Below, piece after piece: positions 39,301 to 50,342 of a stretch of DNA of 64,000 nt; within the stretch, counting starts at the first letter, position 1; each line of letters starts with the position of its first letter. Origin of the DNA: Spongospora subterranea f. sp. subterranea. Its lineage: Eukaryota; Endomyxa: Phytomyxea; Phytomyxea; Plasmodiophorida. Below the pieces are notes generated by a model that had not been told where the DNA came from, ran no database searches, and was given only the letters and a program-made list of their open reading frames with translations. The DNA lies in NCBI GenBank assembly GCA_049724395.1, contig JAUGWO010000030.1:62001-126000 (forward strand). Direction: 5' to 3'. Both the position numbers and the translations under genes were made by a program.

Positions 39301-41334
39301 GTTGGCAGGCATGCGAGACACAGATGGATATGGGTAGGATGAAGCGATTGTAGGAAATGAGCATTTTTCAAATCTGTTTTAGGCATCGACCCCTCAATCA
39401 GGTCGATTCATCAGTTCAGTTTTTCGGAGCAGTACAGTTTCAGCACAATTTTAACAACAATGGGAATGATTTTTGTCACACTTGGGTCTGAGGTCGGTAT
39501 CGTTTGCCTCATCACATATAATCGCTGCCTCACTTGTAATCCAGGCCATGGTCAGACATAGTTACAACATGTTTGGTGACCCACTAACGCCTGCTATAAT
39601 GCTTTTATCGTTGCTAGTAATCATATCGGTTTTTACGTCTACTACGTCGACTGACCTAATTGATAGCTTCAAATGACCATCGTCAAAATCAGTTGCTCGG
39701 TCGCTGACATGTTTGGCCTTTGGCGAATAAGAAACAGATTTCAGACTAATAAGAATGAATCTGCAAAGAAAAAAGTACCTTACGCAGTGATTTCACTGAT
39801 AGATTTTCAGTTACGAATCTTAGGTGAAAATTACCGATTGGGAGGAAATTGAGCACATGGCGGCATTGGCCAAAATTCAACTCCAAAACGATATGAAGCG
39901 CATAGAAACGCCAAGATTGCTGGATGACTCTTTTAGAAGTGATTTCGTAAAATTCAATCGCACATGGCTGGTGCTTCAGCTTGAACAGGTGAGATTATAA
40001 TCTTCCATACGTTCAATAGTAACAAATCTCAGATTGTCTCTCCTCGAAATGTTCGTCGCGACCGCTCTCGTGCCTTGGCCCAACTTGGTCGGGTATTGCT
40101 CACCACCAAAGGCGAGGAAGGTGCTGTTGCTGAAGTCAGTAGCGATTCGTCAAGTGGAGATGAGTTCGCTCAGCAAATGAAAGAATTTCGCTACGCAAAA
40201 GTTCCACAGATTTGCCAAACCGTACGGAGCTGGAACTTGTTTCCAAATCAAGTTTCAAACTTTTTATGCAGGTCGGCACGGGTTGGCTTGCGGTGGCTCG
40301 TTGGCGGATAAAGTTGCGGTCAATGTACGAGGAAATAACACAGACGTGGCTCGATCTGCATGGTCGGAAATGTAGCCGTTGCGAATCCACAGATAACGTC
40401 CTCACGGTATGAGGCATAACTGGTTGCTTTGTTTGACAAAAGCTTTATTTATGATTGACAGGAATCTGAACCTAACATTGATCATCTTGTCAATCGATAC
40501 CATCATATGGAAGAGGTCACAACAGTGCACGCAGTTGATGCTCTCAAATGGAAGAACTACTTGGATGCTCGTGCAGAATTCTCTGCAATGTGCAAACGAT
40601 GCATCGACGAGCAGGTAAACTAATTGCGCGCCGATACTATCGCATCTGCAAACTTAACTGTTGTTTGAAACTACAGGAAGAGTTAAAGGACGCTTTGACG
40701 AAATTGAGCGGCGTTACAAGAAAGATAGCTGTGATGTGGCTACAAACCATTCGCCAAATATTGAAGAAGCGGAAGCAAGAGGTCCACCGGAAGCAATACT
40801 CGTTGAAAAAACTGTTTACTTATGCATTTTTTTTAGACTGCGCTACGTGAGAACACTCAATACCTCTCTGACGATGGCGATAGCGATGACGATGTTGAGA
40901 CGACTGTTCGCGATGCCGCAAAAAGTATTACAGTTTCTTCGATTTCGGAGCAAATTTATCAACAATGGCTCAAGTACCAATCATATCCAAGTATCAACGA
41001 ATTTTATGCTAATGACACCGTTTACAGTCTGGTCCGTCTTAAAATTGTTGATTACCGGCGGTCAGCGGTTGCAGAGTCGATGCCCGCTGCTGTTTCTGCC
41101 ACTGCGACAATTGAAGAATCAAGCTCTGAGAGTGATTATGAATACGCTGGCCTTGATGCCGGCAATAAGAATGTAGTTGGGCCAGTATCTGATCTAACGG
41201 ATCAGCTCATCACTTTTTGGATGAACGATGCTCGATTAGCCATATATTGCAGAAAACAGGAAGTGATTGAAACGCAGCGATTTGATCATGAACCTGACAA
41301 GGGGCTCGAGGACGATAAACTCAAGAGACAATAA
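15307..41334 (+). CDS. Giant multi-exon cell-surface protein: TIG repeats, cysteine-rich stalk, multipass membrane bundle
   Basis: One plus-strand gene appears to span 26 kb, with dozens of exons separated by introns of about 50 bases (for example 15458-15507, after which the frame resumes as EVSVNQN). The start at 15307 gives a signal peptide (ASLVLLVCFGGALT). The order of parts is: TIG/IPT immunoglobulin-like repeats to about 33.4 kb, cysteine-rich GCC2/GCC3-like modules to about 35.5 kb, a non-repetitive ectodomain to about 37.5 kb, a group of membrane spans to about 39.7 kb, and a cytoplasmic tail ending with a TAA at 41332-41334. The product would be in the range of 7,500-8,300 residues by length. 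Proteins of this plan occur in several protist lineages with unknown function; TIG domains mediate binding in plexins and Met-type receptors. Adhesion or surface sensing is an inference. Individual splice sites were not all resolved, and a split into two genes cannot be fully excluded. Confidence 0.8.
15360..33400 (+). other. IPT/TIG repeat array of the giant protein
   Basis: The repeat unit is about 80-90 residues with a recurrent plan: SPxxGPxxGGTxVTVxG, F..S..L.CxFG, then FxNSTxLxCxSP and a closing VSNNGxDFS strand. Examples are near 15590 (SVDSGPVSGGTVVTVYGINF), 16430 (GPSSGSTSITISGANF), 18250 (GPTSGNTVVTVLGANF), 22490 (GSVLGGTVITLRGQGF) and 32130 (GPMSGGTTLSVSGSGF). From the span and unit size I estimate about 60-65 repeats; this is not a count. 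N-glycosylation sequons (NST, NSS, NGT) recur at the same place in many units. Later repeats, from about 25 kb, are more diverged. Introns fall at varied places in the unit, not at its borders. Confidence 0.85.
33481..35560 (+). other. Cysteine-rich GCC2/GCC3-like stalk of the giant protein
   Basis: Short modules with paired cysteines and glycine/tyrosine or phenylalanine turns follow the TIG array: FKCPAGAFCPATRPN and GFYQPEGGQSRCLACPAP near 33510-33610, then CPLGHFCPGRG near 34140, CPQGYVCPSSG near 34295, CPAGSYCLEGVGF near 34500, CPPGSYCPSNSS near 34680, CPPGRFSAQIGATNCLTCPSG near 34780 and CPSGYACPAATT near 35270. The pattern (CPxGxYC, GxxxCxxCPxG) matches GCC2/GCC3 (ephrin-receptor-like) modules, which usually act as rigid disulfide-bonded spacers outside the cell. 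Introns interrupt the modules frequently. Confidence 0.85.
37570..39680 (+). other. Membrane bundle of the giant protein
   Basis: Strongly hydrophobic segments follow one another: FTLFIGIGTVMCACVVVYW near 37580, LIGIALFSAPIFIILAIIDF near 37780, LAVAFLTLGFHGICLGSQLF near 37990, VSSCLFVSCILVFMIEYSYS near 38235, TVEIIILLKLVSPIIQF near 38370, GATFCPLVLLMMIVF near 39010, YYLVFAIIILPYTILFNAFI near 39155 and AIMLLSLLVIISVFTST near 39595, with two weaker candidates near 38530 and 39460. An acidic loop rich in Glu and Asp lies at about 38890-38970. The tail after 39.7 kb is hydrophilic, with serine/acid clusters such as SSDSSSGDE. I do not recognise a channel pore or a GPCR signature, so the bundle's role is unknown. 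Confidence 0.75.
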
Positions 41335-41719
41335 ATTTATTTAAAATAATGTAGTACATACGTATTTTCCAAATTTACTCGGTTGTACATCGGGTTTGCA
41401 ATGACACGAGCCTAAACTAGTTGAACACGAGAGCAGTTTGACATTGTTTAACCGTATATTCTCTCCTTTCTTCTGCCAATCCCATTTGTGAGATTGTCTA
41501 ACGTCGACGATCTCCAAAGCTATTTATCGCACCGAAAAAAGGAGTACTACTGTATTTATGAACGTCTTGTACTGCTCTTCAAGCCTAATAGAAATGTCGA
41601 TTCCTATTAACAGCGTGTTGATACTAAAAACGAATGGCTATTCATCAGATCCGCATTGTTTTATTACTTCAGAACCCGAATTAGAAGCACATTATTTGCG
41701 AGAAAAGTACTCAGTGTGA
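41335..41719. other. Convergent 3' intergenic region
   Basis: The giant gene and the mannosidase gene end towards each other here. An AT-rich stretch with ataaatttatttaaaata directly follows the plus-strand stop and probably serves as polyadenylation signal. Nothing else is seen. Confidence 0.5.
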
Positions 41720-43510
41720 TTACTCAAGGGGTTGAATGGGGCTCCGTATTAAATAATCGTCATCACCTATAGGCGCGACAAAAATCAGGTGCGGCCGATG
41801 CTCAGCAAGCATCAGAATGAGCTCTCCGAACATAGAATTTGCCCAGGCAAACCATGGCCTGGTGAAAGATTTCGCATTTTCACAATCAAAGCTTTCGTGC
41901 ATGAAGTACGTATCTGCTGTGGTGTTGCGTAGAATTTCTAAACACTCGGTTATTTCCTTGTCGTCAACACTAGTCAAAGCCTGTCATGCACATAATTGAT
42001 TGATGTGAAATAAAATTTAGATACTGATTTACTTGAATGATTATTGCCATGGGCCAAATCTGATCCATTCCAACGTGTGGACCACCGACACCTGACCCTT
42101 CTCGTCCAGAGAAATAATAAGCGTTCGCAGACGACAAAACCTTCGCGCGAGTGGCTCGGTATAAGGAATTGTTAGTAGAAGTAAAGCCTGTGACAATTTC
42201 AGACATCCACCTCCATAAAATGTTTAAAATATTGTTTACCAATATAAGGAAAGCTGAGAAGACTGGGAACGTTAGCGTCATCCATAAATATGGAATTTCC
42301 AAGCCCATCAATTTCGTACACAAAATGGCCGTCTTGAACACCATGCTCCATGATTGCATCGGACAACTCTTCGGCAAGATTGCTTGATTTTAGTGACAGA
42401 CCGGCTGCAAGGTCATCGCCTGGGTAAACTGCCTTCAATGTTAGCGCAATGCGGTGCAGCTCAACTGATGCGAAAGCATTGGACGGAATCTGAAATATTA
42501 TAAGCAAACGCGCCACAATTCGACAGGCAGAATACAGAGAAGGGAAACGTATTTGAATCATCACTAGGACGAAAATAACTTTTGCTCAAACCTGAAACAC
42601 ATTACTGAAACAGGCGAGAAAGAAAGTTGACAAAATTACCGCATTTTTTCCCAGGAGCACCTCGGCCTTGAAGCATCAAAGTATCGGTTGCCACCTCTAG
42701 TGTATCACATGGATTTTGGGAAACAACACGCTTATCAATGTGGCTTACCTGTTTTTCGTTGGAATATGTAAGAGGCCACGGAGACATTATCGGCAGAGCT
42801 TTCTTGTTCAGCAATAATCGTCTTTAAGATTATTTCGACGGCACGCAAAACCCGTTTATCGTTCAAAAGGAAGCAAGTATGATCTTTGGTTGCAGCATAA
42901 TACGACGAAGCTAATTTTAACACCGAGGCCAATGAGTCCAGCTCGTATTTGCCCTCAAAAACAATGTGCTTCAAAGGAGGATATCTGACATCATGTCTAT
43001 GCCCACCACCCGATGGAAATTGGTTGAACGCGTTAGAATAGGGATCCTCCAGCACTTGTTCGGCTTGTTGCTGGATTACGCCACATAACATCTTTCGCAA
43101 TTTCAGATCATGGTTGGCGAACCGCAAATACGGCAGAACTTGATTGGTTGAGTCGCGTAGCCACATTGCATGAATATCCCCAGTAATTACGAACGTTGAT
43201 GGATTCTCTTGGTTACTAGACAAGATTGTCGTATCTACAGAAGAAAAACAATGGACCCCAAAGAAAACTCATTTGCTAAGAGCCAATTACCTAGAGAGTT
43301 AGGTAAACAGTTACTGAATATTCGAGCCAGCAACGGGTCCCGCATTCTGGAGGAAATGTTGGCGATTGTTGCATCAACGATGGGGCTCACAAATTGTCGG
43401 TCGTCAGGGGGTGGACGATCGGACTCGATCACAGCATATGATCGCGAGACGTCGATTAGAGCATCGCAGGACAGCACGATGCAAATCAATGATCTAATCG
43501 TGACCCGCAT
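41720..43510 (-). CDS. Glycoside hydrolase family 125 exo-alpha-1,6-mannosidase
   Basis: Seven exons on minus (43291-43510, 42749-43234, 42640-42696, 42536-42591, 42240-42489, 42033-42187, 41720-41980) join in phase to 494 residues. The N terminus is a moderately hydrophobic, signal-like segment. GH125 landmarks appear in order: LFxNCxPNSLDTT at the first exon junction, FVITGDIHAMWLRDSTNQVL, YELDSLASVLKLASSYY, YFRPSDDSNTFPF, the GVGGPHVGMDQIWPMAIIIQ block and HESFDCENAKSFTRPWFAWA. Characterised members release alpha-1,6-linked mannose without a metal ion; fungi and some bacteria carry them. The enzyme probably works in the secretory pathway or outside the cell on N-glycans or fungal-type mannans. 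It is tail-to-tail with the giant gene. All six introns are 46-56 bases. Confidence 0.93.
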
Positions 43511-43676
43511 TTCTACTTGTGACTACCTATTAACGATGTCGCACAAAAAAGGCCGGTCTCAGAGCGCACGACACATTCATAGCAGATGGGGTGGAGTAAT
43601 ATCTTGTTTGACAACGTCGAAAGTGGTTTGATCGCGCTCGCATGCCGGCGGATTGTCCCCTCTTTGGCGCGTCTAG
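43511..43676. other. Intergenic, presumed promoter of the mannosidase gene
   Basis: No coding signal is seen between the mannosidase start and the transposase fragment. Confidence 0.4.
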
Positions 43677-43985
43677 CTAGCTAAAGTGGAACGGGAAAAA
43701 TACAGTTGCCTCTGCCATGCAACGAATAGAAGATCGACGAGAAAGCGGGACGTCCAGAAGGGCTGATGGGTTGATTTCGATTTTCTTCCTACCGCCGTTC
43801 GTGAAATGGTTGTTGACACACGGCACCAGCGCTCCCTCAGCTACAGCTTGCTGTGCTTGACGCCAGATACGGCTGACGGTTCGCCACCCGACATCAAAAC
43901 GACCAGAGAACGCGCCTTTCACAGGATTCCCGTTTCGCAATTTCGTCAGAAGCGACAGCTATATCGCCTGGCGTTGTTCGTTGCT
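43677..43985 (-). mobile_element. Tc1/mariner-type transposase, N-terminal fragment
   Basis: On minus the sequence reads LSNEQRQAI, a stop, then LTKLRNGNPVKGAFSGRFDV, GWRTVSRIWRQAQ and, after NGGRKK, ALLDVPLSRRSSIRCMAEA. This is the plan of the N-terminal helix-turn-helix region of Tc1/mariner-like transposases: a first DNA-binding module, an 'xVxRIW' helix, a GRKK hook, then a second module (xIPLxxRxTxR). An in-frame stop interrupts the first module and the catalytic DDE part is not found downstream, so this is a truncated dead copy. No terminal inverted repeats are seen. Confidence 0.6.
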
Positions 43986-44005
43986 CAATACTACATGTTT
44001 GCTTG

Positions 44006-44393
44006 CTAGGGCATCTCCCCCATCAGTTTCAAAACCGACAACCATTTAGTTGAGCTGTGGGCGGAAATATCGGGAACGGTCATGCGAAACCGCATCTTTT
44101 GACTCGTTAAAACTCGATAACTGTTGGAATCCAAAAATAGACCTATAGGTTGCTGAAAAGCGGTCAGTGAAAGTTCTCGAATCAAATTGCACATAGGAGC
44201 GGCGTCGCGACGGTAAAACAGCACCCGATTCTATATCACGTTTTCCTTTGAAAAAAAACCAAAGACAGACATTGGGAGACTGCATGGGCATTACGCCGCA
44301 CAATGAATGTACTGGATTGAAGGCATCGCATTGATGTTCGATTACGAAACAGTTGATTGTTGAGACTGAACTCATTATGGACGACGCAATCAC
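44006..44393 (-). CDS. Unrecognised minus-strand open frames
   Basis: Two overlapping minus frames are open. One starts at 44393 and contains FVIEHQCDAFNPVHSLCGVM and a basic GKRDIES stretch. The other spans 44006-44224 and contains CNLIRELSLTAFQQPIGLFL and KMRFRMTVPDI. Joined by an intron they might form one small gene, but I could not fix splice sites or recognise a family. The order relative to the transposase fragment at 43677 may also mean both belong to an old insertion. Confidence 0.25.
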
Positions 44394-45232
44394 AGGGGAA
44401 CCTTCAGCACAAAAACACTTTCCTACTAGTAAATAAAGAATGTATTTTTTATCAAAGACTTAACGCCTGAACTTCTCAAATTGATCTTCTCTAGTCGTGA
44501 ATTTCAAACTCTTTTTGGGCGAATTGAAAAATGCAAGCGTATCATCGAGAAATCATGGTGGACGGTAAAAAAAGGAAGATCGCAAAGACTAAACCATTGA
44601 ACAGTCTTTCAACTCTAACTCGTAAACCTACAACCGAATGGCGTAGTACAATCGTCTGTGTTATTATGCCTTTTAGCCCAGGGACGGGACCACATAAATT
44701 ATGAGTGTGTTTGTGGTGAGTTCGTGTGCCCTGAAATATCTTCGGTGAAAAACTGGAGGGCAAAAAAAAGCGGAGTCCAGATCTGGAGGTGATTGATTGA
44801 TCAGGTATATAATACTTGCTGGAACGGCGCAGTCAGATTGATCAGCCCTGTGACGGTCTGGTTGATTAACAATCTCAACACCCGTTCCAAGGGATCGACA
44901 CCTTCCGCCGAGCGGCGTCGTCGGCCTGCGTCGGTTGTCCAGCGAGGCCGAGCGGCCGCCCTTGAGCCAATCGTCGTCAGTCCCAATCAGGTATGTGTAA
45001 CTCAAGCGTGAGCCAATCTGGGCTCCGGTGCGCAATATTTCCATGCGGACTTGCTGTTCTCTGACCGTCCCGTCAGTTGCTCTTGTTTGTTATCCACCTG
45101 TGGTGTTGTTATCGCTCGTTTTCGGTCCTCCAGCATTCCTTCCTTCAATCGCTCGACCCTCCGTCCAAGCACGTGTATGATTGTGAGACTCTCTGCGTTG
45201 CTGTTGTTGTCCCCTGTCCATGCCCCAGGCCC
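44394..45232. other. Intergenic, presumed promoter of the PRL phosphatase gene
   Basis: About 840 bases without a recognisable gene. A TATA-like sequence (ggtatataatactt) lies near 44803-44816, about 420 bases before the phosphatase start. The open frames on both strands here show no domain. Confidence 0.4.
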
Positions 45233-45754
45233 ATGAATGCGACTGGGCCCTCCGGCAGTAATCGCCCGACTCTTATCGTCAAATTCAACATGCGCTTCCT
45301 GATTATGGATGCTCCAACTGATACAAACTTGCCTGGCTACATCACTCAACTACGACACCATAATGTTAGCCATGTTGTTCGTGCATGTGAGCCCACCTAC
45401 TCTTCCGTTCCTCTCAAGCAACAGCATATCGACGTGCTGGAACTCCCCTTCCCCGATGGTGATCCCCCTCCATTAGAAGTCGTCGAAGAATGGTTAAATC
45501 TTGTCAGGAAGACATTCAAAGACAACACAGATTCAAACCCGGCAATTGCAGTTCACTGTGTGGCGGGTCTTGGAAGAGCCCCAGTTCTTGTCGCCATCGC
45601 GCTAATTGAGTTCGCACACATGGACCCATTGGACGCGATAGTGTTTATCAGGAAGGAGCGCAAAGGTGCAATCAATTCTAGACAGGTCACATATCTTGCT
45701 CAGTATAAGAAACATGAGAAAAACAGCTGTTGTTGTCACTGTGTAATTATCTAG
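45233..45754 (+). CDS. PRL-type (PTP4A) prenylated protein tyrosine phosphatase
   Basis: A single exon encodes 173 residues, the standard PRL length. After a short variable N terminus comes FLIMDAPTDTNLPGYI, a PRL family signature, then VVRACEPTYSS, LPFPDGDPPP (the general-acid loop), and the phosphatase active site HCVAGLGRAP with Cys-x5-Arg. The C terminus is basic, then cysteine-rich and ends in CVII, a CaaX box for prenylation, as in animal PRL-1 to -3. PRLs act at the inner face of plasma and endosomal membranes, and in animals bind CNNM magnesium transporters. The ATG at 45233 was chosen because the frame extends upstream without conserved residues. It is one of only two clearly intronless genes in an otherwise intron-rich window. 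Confidence 0.95.
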   Translation: MNATGPSGSNRPTLIVKFNMRFLIMDAPTDTNLPGYITQLRHHNVSHVVRACEPTYSSVPLKQQHIDVLELPFPDGDPPPLEVVEEWLNLVRKTFKDNTDSNPAIAVHCVAGLGRAPVLVAIALIEFAHMDPLDAIVFIRKERKGAINSRQVTYLAQYKKHEKNSCCCHCVII

Positions 45755-45922
45755 CCGATATGCAAAAGATCATTTTTTACTGATGATGCGACGACATGCA
45801 CATCATCAATGAGGGGTTATCGAGTTAATGATGCCAACTTTACCATCAATATAAACGATAATCTACACGTAAACATATATTGTTCAAAAACGTATTACGT
45901 ATTTGTAATTACATTATGATTG

Positions 45923-47573
45923 TTATGAGACAATTTTTTTTTTTACTTCAAGCAATGTCTTGGATATAACAGGGCGTAACTGTTCTTCATTTCCAACGAC
46001 AAGTTCAGATATTCGCCAGATCTGAAGAGTTCCACCACCATATGTGTCAGCGTCGTCTGATACAGTAGCAAGTGTCCACGGATCGCGACTGTTCCAATCA
46101 AAATCAACCACAGGCGATTTACTGCATTAAGAAATTGTCCATCAACATCAACAGGAATGACGTTCAGTTTGATATTACCCATGCCCATTGTGTCTTAGCA
46201 CTAGCTCGGCTGGAACTCCAGGTTTATCGTCAGGCTTAGGCCGTCTGTCTCGATCGAACACGAACATGCACCCATCTTCGGAAGAGGAAGCGAAATGGGA
46301 GGAAGAATGAGGCGACCACTGAACGGTAGTCACCGGGCCATTATGGCAAGTGAACATCTGGACTGCAGGATTCTTGGAAAAAAACTGTAAGAAAAAGGCG
46401 AAAATATTCAAAAAAACGCTGACTACCATTTTGCTATCGTTTCGGATATGTCGGACATCAACAACTTTGATAACACTGTCGCTTGCACCAGTGAGCAGTA
46501 AATTTTCATCTTGCTTGTTCCACGAAACGCTTGAGAATAAAATAAGAGTCACTCAGTGAAGAACGGGGGATTGCAAACCTATTGATGTCCTGAGCATGCA
46601 AATCATGAGCTACGGCGACCGGGAGACTTCCTTGCCTCGCATCCCAAAGGTGTAAAGCGCAATCGTCTCCGACTGAAACTAAAATTGCAGGATGGCATGG
46701 ATGAAAGGCACAGTCCTCAACGCTCGACTGATGGCCAACGAAGCTTTGCCTTGCCTGCAACGTACGCAACGACGTTGCTCCTGAAAACGCGATTAAAACA
46801 TAAGCGCCCTAAAAATCACTAGAAAAAAACAAATTTGACCTTGTTTGACAGTAACGACTTCATCCTCCAAAGACCACATAAATACCAGATTATCGCTGCC
46901 TCCACTGATGACTAAAGGTTCTCGTGTACTAAAATCAAGCGCATATGAGGCATTTTTCGTATGGCCTTTTAAACTAAAACCTGATCAGAATGAGGGACAA
47001 ACGAGAAAATAAATTTGTACACTCACATGACATCGGGGATGCTACATTCGGCATCGACCTTTAGTTGACGAGATGGTTGCGTTGCAGAATTCCAAAGAAA
47101 AACATCTGCGCAATCGGAATGGGTGGCGATAATATCGCCATGTTGATGACATACGCTAAACTTGGCTATTTAATTCGACAAAACTAGCTGAGAAAATAGC
47201 AAACCATACCGAATCCGGTTAACTTCGCCGGGGTGAACGATCCGCTTGAAAATGCTGAGATTCGATGGGTCAGAATCCACATGGTATACTTCCACAGCGT
47301 TCGGTCTGCCTTTCCATTGGCCTGGACTTTATGCATTCACATCTTAGGAGCACATTTCGCAGATATTGTATTCACGAAACAAATGACCTACACTGCTGAA
47401 CCAACCTGTTCGGCTGTGGTCGACCGGCTCATGAAAAGTGCCTGCGCTCCTGTTTCCGAGTTGGGGTCCTTATCACCCCACGAGCACGTATAACTCGGCC
47501 ATTCCAGGCTCTGTTGCAGATACGTATCATAGAGGAGCGAATTCCTGATGTCCTTATCCTCCCCTCGAGCCAT
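45923..47573 (-). CDS. RBBP4/MSI-type histone-binding WD40 protein
   Basis: The minus-strand start at 47573 gives LLYDTYLQQSLEWPSYTCSW, matching the N-terminal helix and LEWPSLT motif of RBBP4/MSI proteins. Then come NAVEVYHVDSDPS and HPGEVNRI, a typical family motif, and WD40 units: HGDIIATHSDCADVFLWN, REPLVISGGSDNLVFMW, VGHQSSVEDCAFHP with DDCALHLWDAR, LLTGASDSVIKVVDVR, HNGPVTTVQWSP with EDGCMFVFD, and finally DPWTLATVSDDAD with GGTLQIWRI. The last motif resembles plant MSI4/FVE. Such proteins bind histone H4 in chromatin-modifying complexes. There are at least six introns of about 50-60 bases; the first exon junction, near 47420-47330, is unresolved. It is tail-to-tail with the PRL gene. 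Confidence 0.85.
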
Positions 47574-47861
47574 GATTGCGATTGTGACACTAATGGATGG
47601 GGGTTTTCCCCTTCACCTTCAAAGGTCTACCGGTACAATAACAGACAGCCAAGATACACGTGTACAGAGCACCCTTGTACGCAGCTTTCGGACTGATTTC
47701 CGAGAAAATGTGGTGAAGACCTCGCAGACTGGTTTGCTGTTTTTATTCTTTATCATTAATAGTATTTATAAAAAAAGGCTACGTTTTTTCTAAATTTGGT
47801 TCTGTCCAGGTTTGATTCGCAACTGAGTATTTTTACTATAATCTTTAGGGCAACATTTTGT
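47574..47861. other. Intergenic between the WD40 and Rab genes
   Basis: AT-rich in its right half (tttattctttatcattaatagtatttataaaa). It probably holds the WD40 gene promoter and the Rab gene 3' UTR. No gene is seen. Confidence 0.4.
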
Positions 47862-48680
<819 letters not shown>

Positions 48681-49183
48681 ACTAATCTCTTTTGACGGAA
48701 ACCATTTCTGTGGCGGTGAAACTCTCGTATCTGCTGGCCAGCAACCAGGTTTAGGTTGTGTATAAGTACTACTAATCACCAAAATCGTTGTGGCCAGTGC
48801 TACAGTAGTCAGGTCACCTACACCTGACACGTAATAATCCTGGCTAAAATTAGTTCTCTGTTGAAGAAAGTAGTGTCCTCGTAAAGGATAGAAGTTTTGG
48901 ATCACGTGAATATAGCTCCTATATCGTTATCGCGCGTTCTTCGTTACTGAAATTCATGGATGCTGACCATGGCGATAAGATACTCAGTTCCAGTTGATCA
49001 AGCATAGACAGAAAGAAAAACATTTAGAATTATCAATTTTTCGGAATTAAAAAAAAATCGCCCTTTAAAACGCTCCCACTACAGATTTAACGTACTTCCA
49101 TTTATCATCCAAAACTGACTTTCGAACCAATTATTTTTATCATTAAAAATAGATCCGGGATCAATCAACAGCAGAAGATGGAC
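48681..49183. other. Intergenic between the Rab and cofilin genes
   Basis: A minus-strand open frame of 87 codons (48642-48905) overlaps the Rab start and shows no domain. The rest is AT-rich near 49040. No gene is supported. Confidence 0.4.
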
Positions 49184-49600
49184 TTATTGTTTGCAAAGTT
49201 GGAGCAATTCGCTTTCTTCTAAATCACTTTCGTCGTTCACTTGCTTGATTTTGTGTAACCCAGTGAGTTTCTTTTGAAAGTCTTCCTTTGCACTCGCGTA
49301 CATCATCTTGTCACGGGTCTTGGTCGAGTCTGGGCACCAGAAAATGAAGACAATTTTGGAGCGCTGCACGCCTTCCTCTTCGAAACAGTAATCAAGAACG
49401 GCGAATCGGGGCGAATTGGCGTGAGACAAAAGAGCAACAAAATCGGCGTATTTGAACGGGGCCTCTCCATCCAACTTAGATTCGACGATAATGGCATTAT
49501 CCAAAATCGCATACACAATGTATTTGTACTTCTTGCGTAATTTGAGTTCATTAAACAAAGTCATGCATTCTTCCTCTGTCTTCAGACCGGCAGAAACCAT
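49184..49600 (-). CDS. ADF/cofilin, actin-depolymerising factor
   Basis: A single minus-strand exon encodes 138 residues, the normal ADF/cofilin length. The ADF-H fold is recognised from the N terminus MVSAGLKTEEECMTLFNELK, KYKYIVYAILDNAIIVE, ADFVALLSHANSPRFAVLDY, KIVFIFWCPDSTKTRDKMMY and ASAKEDFQKKL, which includes the actin-binding long helix (WCPD...KMMYAS.K). The family binds actin monomers and filaments and speeds filament turnover. The N-terminal serine after Met-Val is at the place where other cofilins carry their regulatory phosphoserine. Open sequence continues upstream of the ATG, but the chosen Met matches the family start. It has no intron, unlike most neighbours. Confidence 0.95.
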   Translation of the reverse strand: MVSAGLKTEEECMTLFNELKLRKKYKYIVYAILDNAIIVESKLDGEAPFKYADFVALLSHANSPRFAVLDYCFEEEGVQRSKIVFIFWCPDSTKTRDKMMYASAKEDFQKKLTGLHKIKQVNDESDLEESELLQLCKQ

Positions 49601-50342
49601 GGCTGTCGCAACGAAACGGACCGGTTTGAAGTGCTGATAAACAACCGTTTAACAGAATGAATAGAGTCCCAAGAGAGGACATAACAATTAACCGTGCTTG
49701 GAGTTAAACCGTGGCGCAAAAATTGCAGTCAGTTACCGCATGCAAGTCCGATGTTATGTACACTGATACAGTCTACATGGACAGTGTAGCAGTATTCCAC
49801 ATGGGATTACAGGTCCACAGTCGAACACCAGCATAATGATCATGAGCGAAGTGCCTCCAGTGACTCAGCGTTTTCTTTTTCTCATATATATTCCCAGAAG
49901 ATAATCAACCATGGATTACAAATATTGTACTTAATTTGCGTTGTGTGCTGCATACTATAACTATTCCATGTCGGATCCCTGTCACGCCGTGTCTGATAGA
50001 AATCTCTTATGAAGATCGGTTGCTTAATATACATGTCCAGACTCGTTCCACATTTGCCTCTCGCAATACCATATATGCTTTATTGCCTGCGCATGAGCCG
50101 CACTGAATATTCTCACTTTATCGTGCCCCTATTTGACAGTAAATCACTACTTCTAAGTAATGTATCATGAAACATGATGGGGATACCACCAGTCATCATG
50201 TGATAACTCCACAGCCCCTTAACGATGTAGGCTATTGTCCATCTGGTGCAGTAATGAGGCTCATTAAGATATTACCATCGCAAATCAATTTCCACGTCCA
50301 TCATCAAAAATATCTTCTTGACTTCATATTGCATAAGCTCGG
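49601..50342. other. Intergenic between the divergent cofilin and RING-CH genes
   Basis: About 740 bases hold the two divergent promoters. No coding signal, repeat or RNA gene is seen. Confidence 0.45.
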
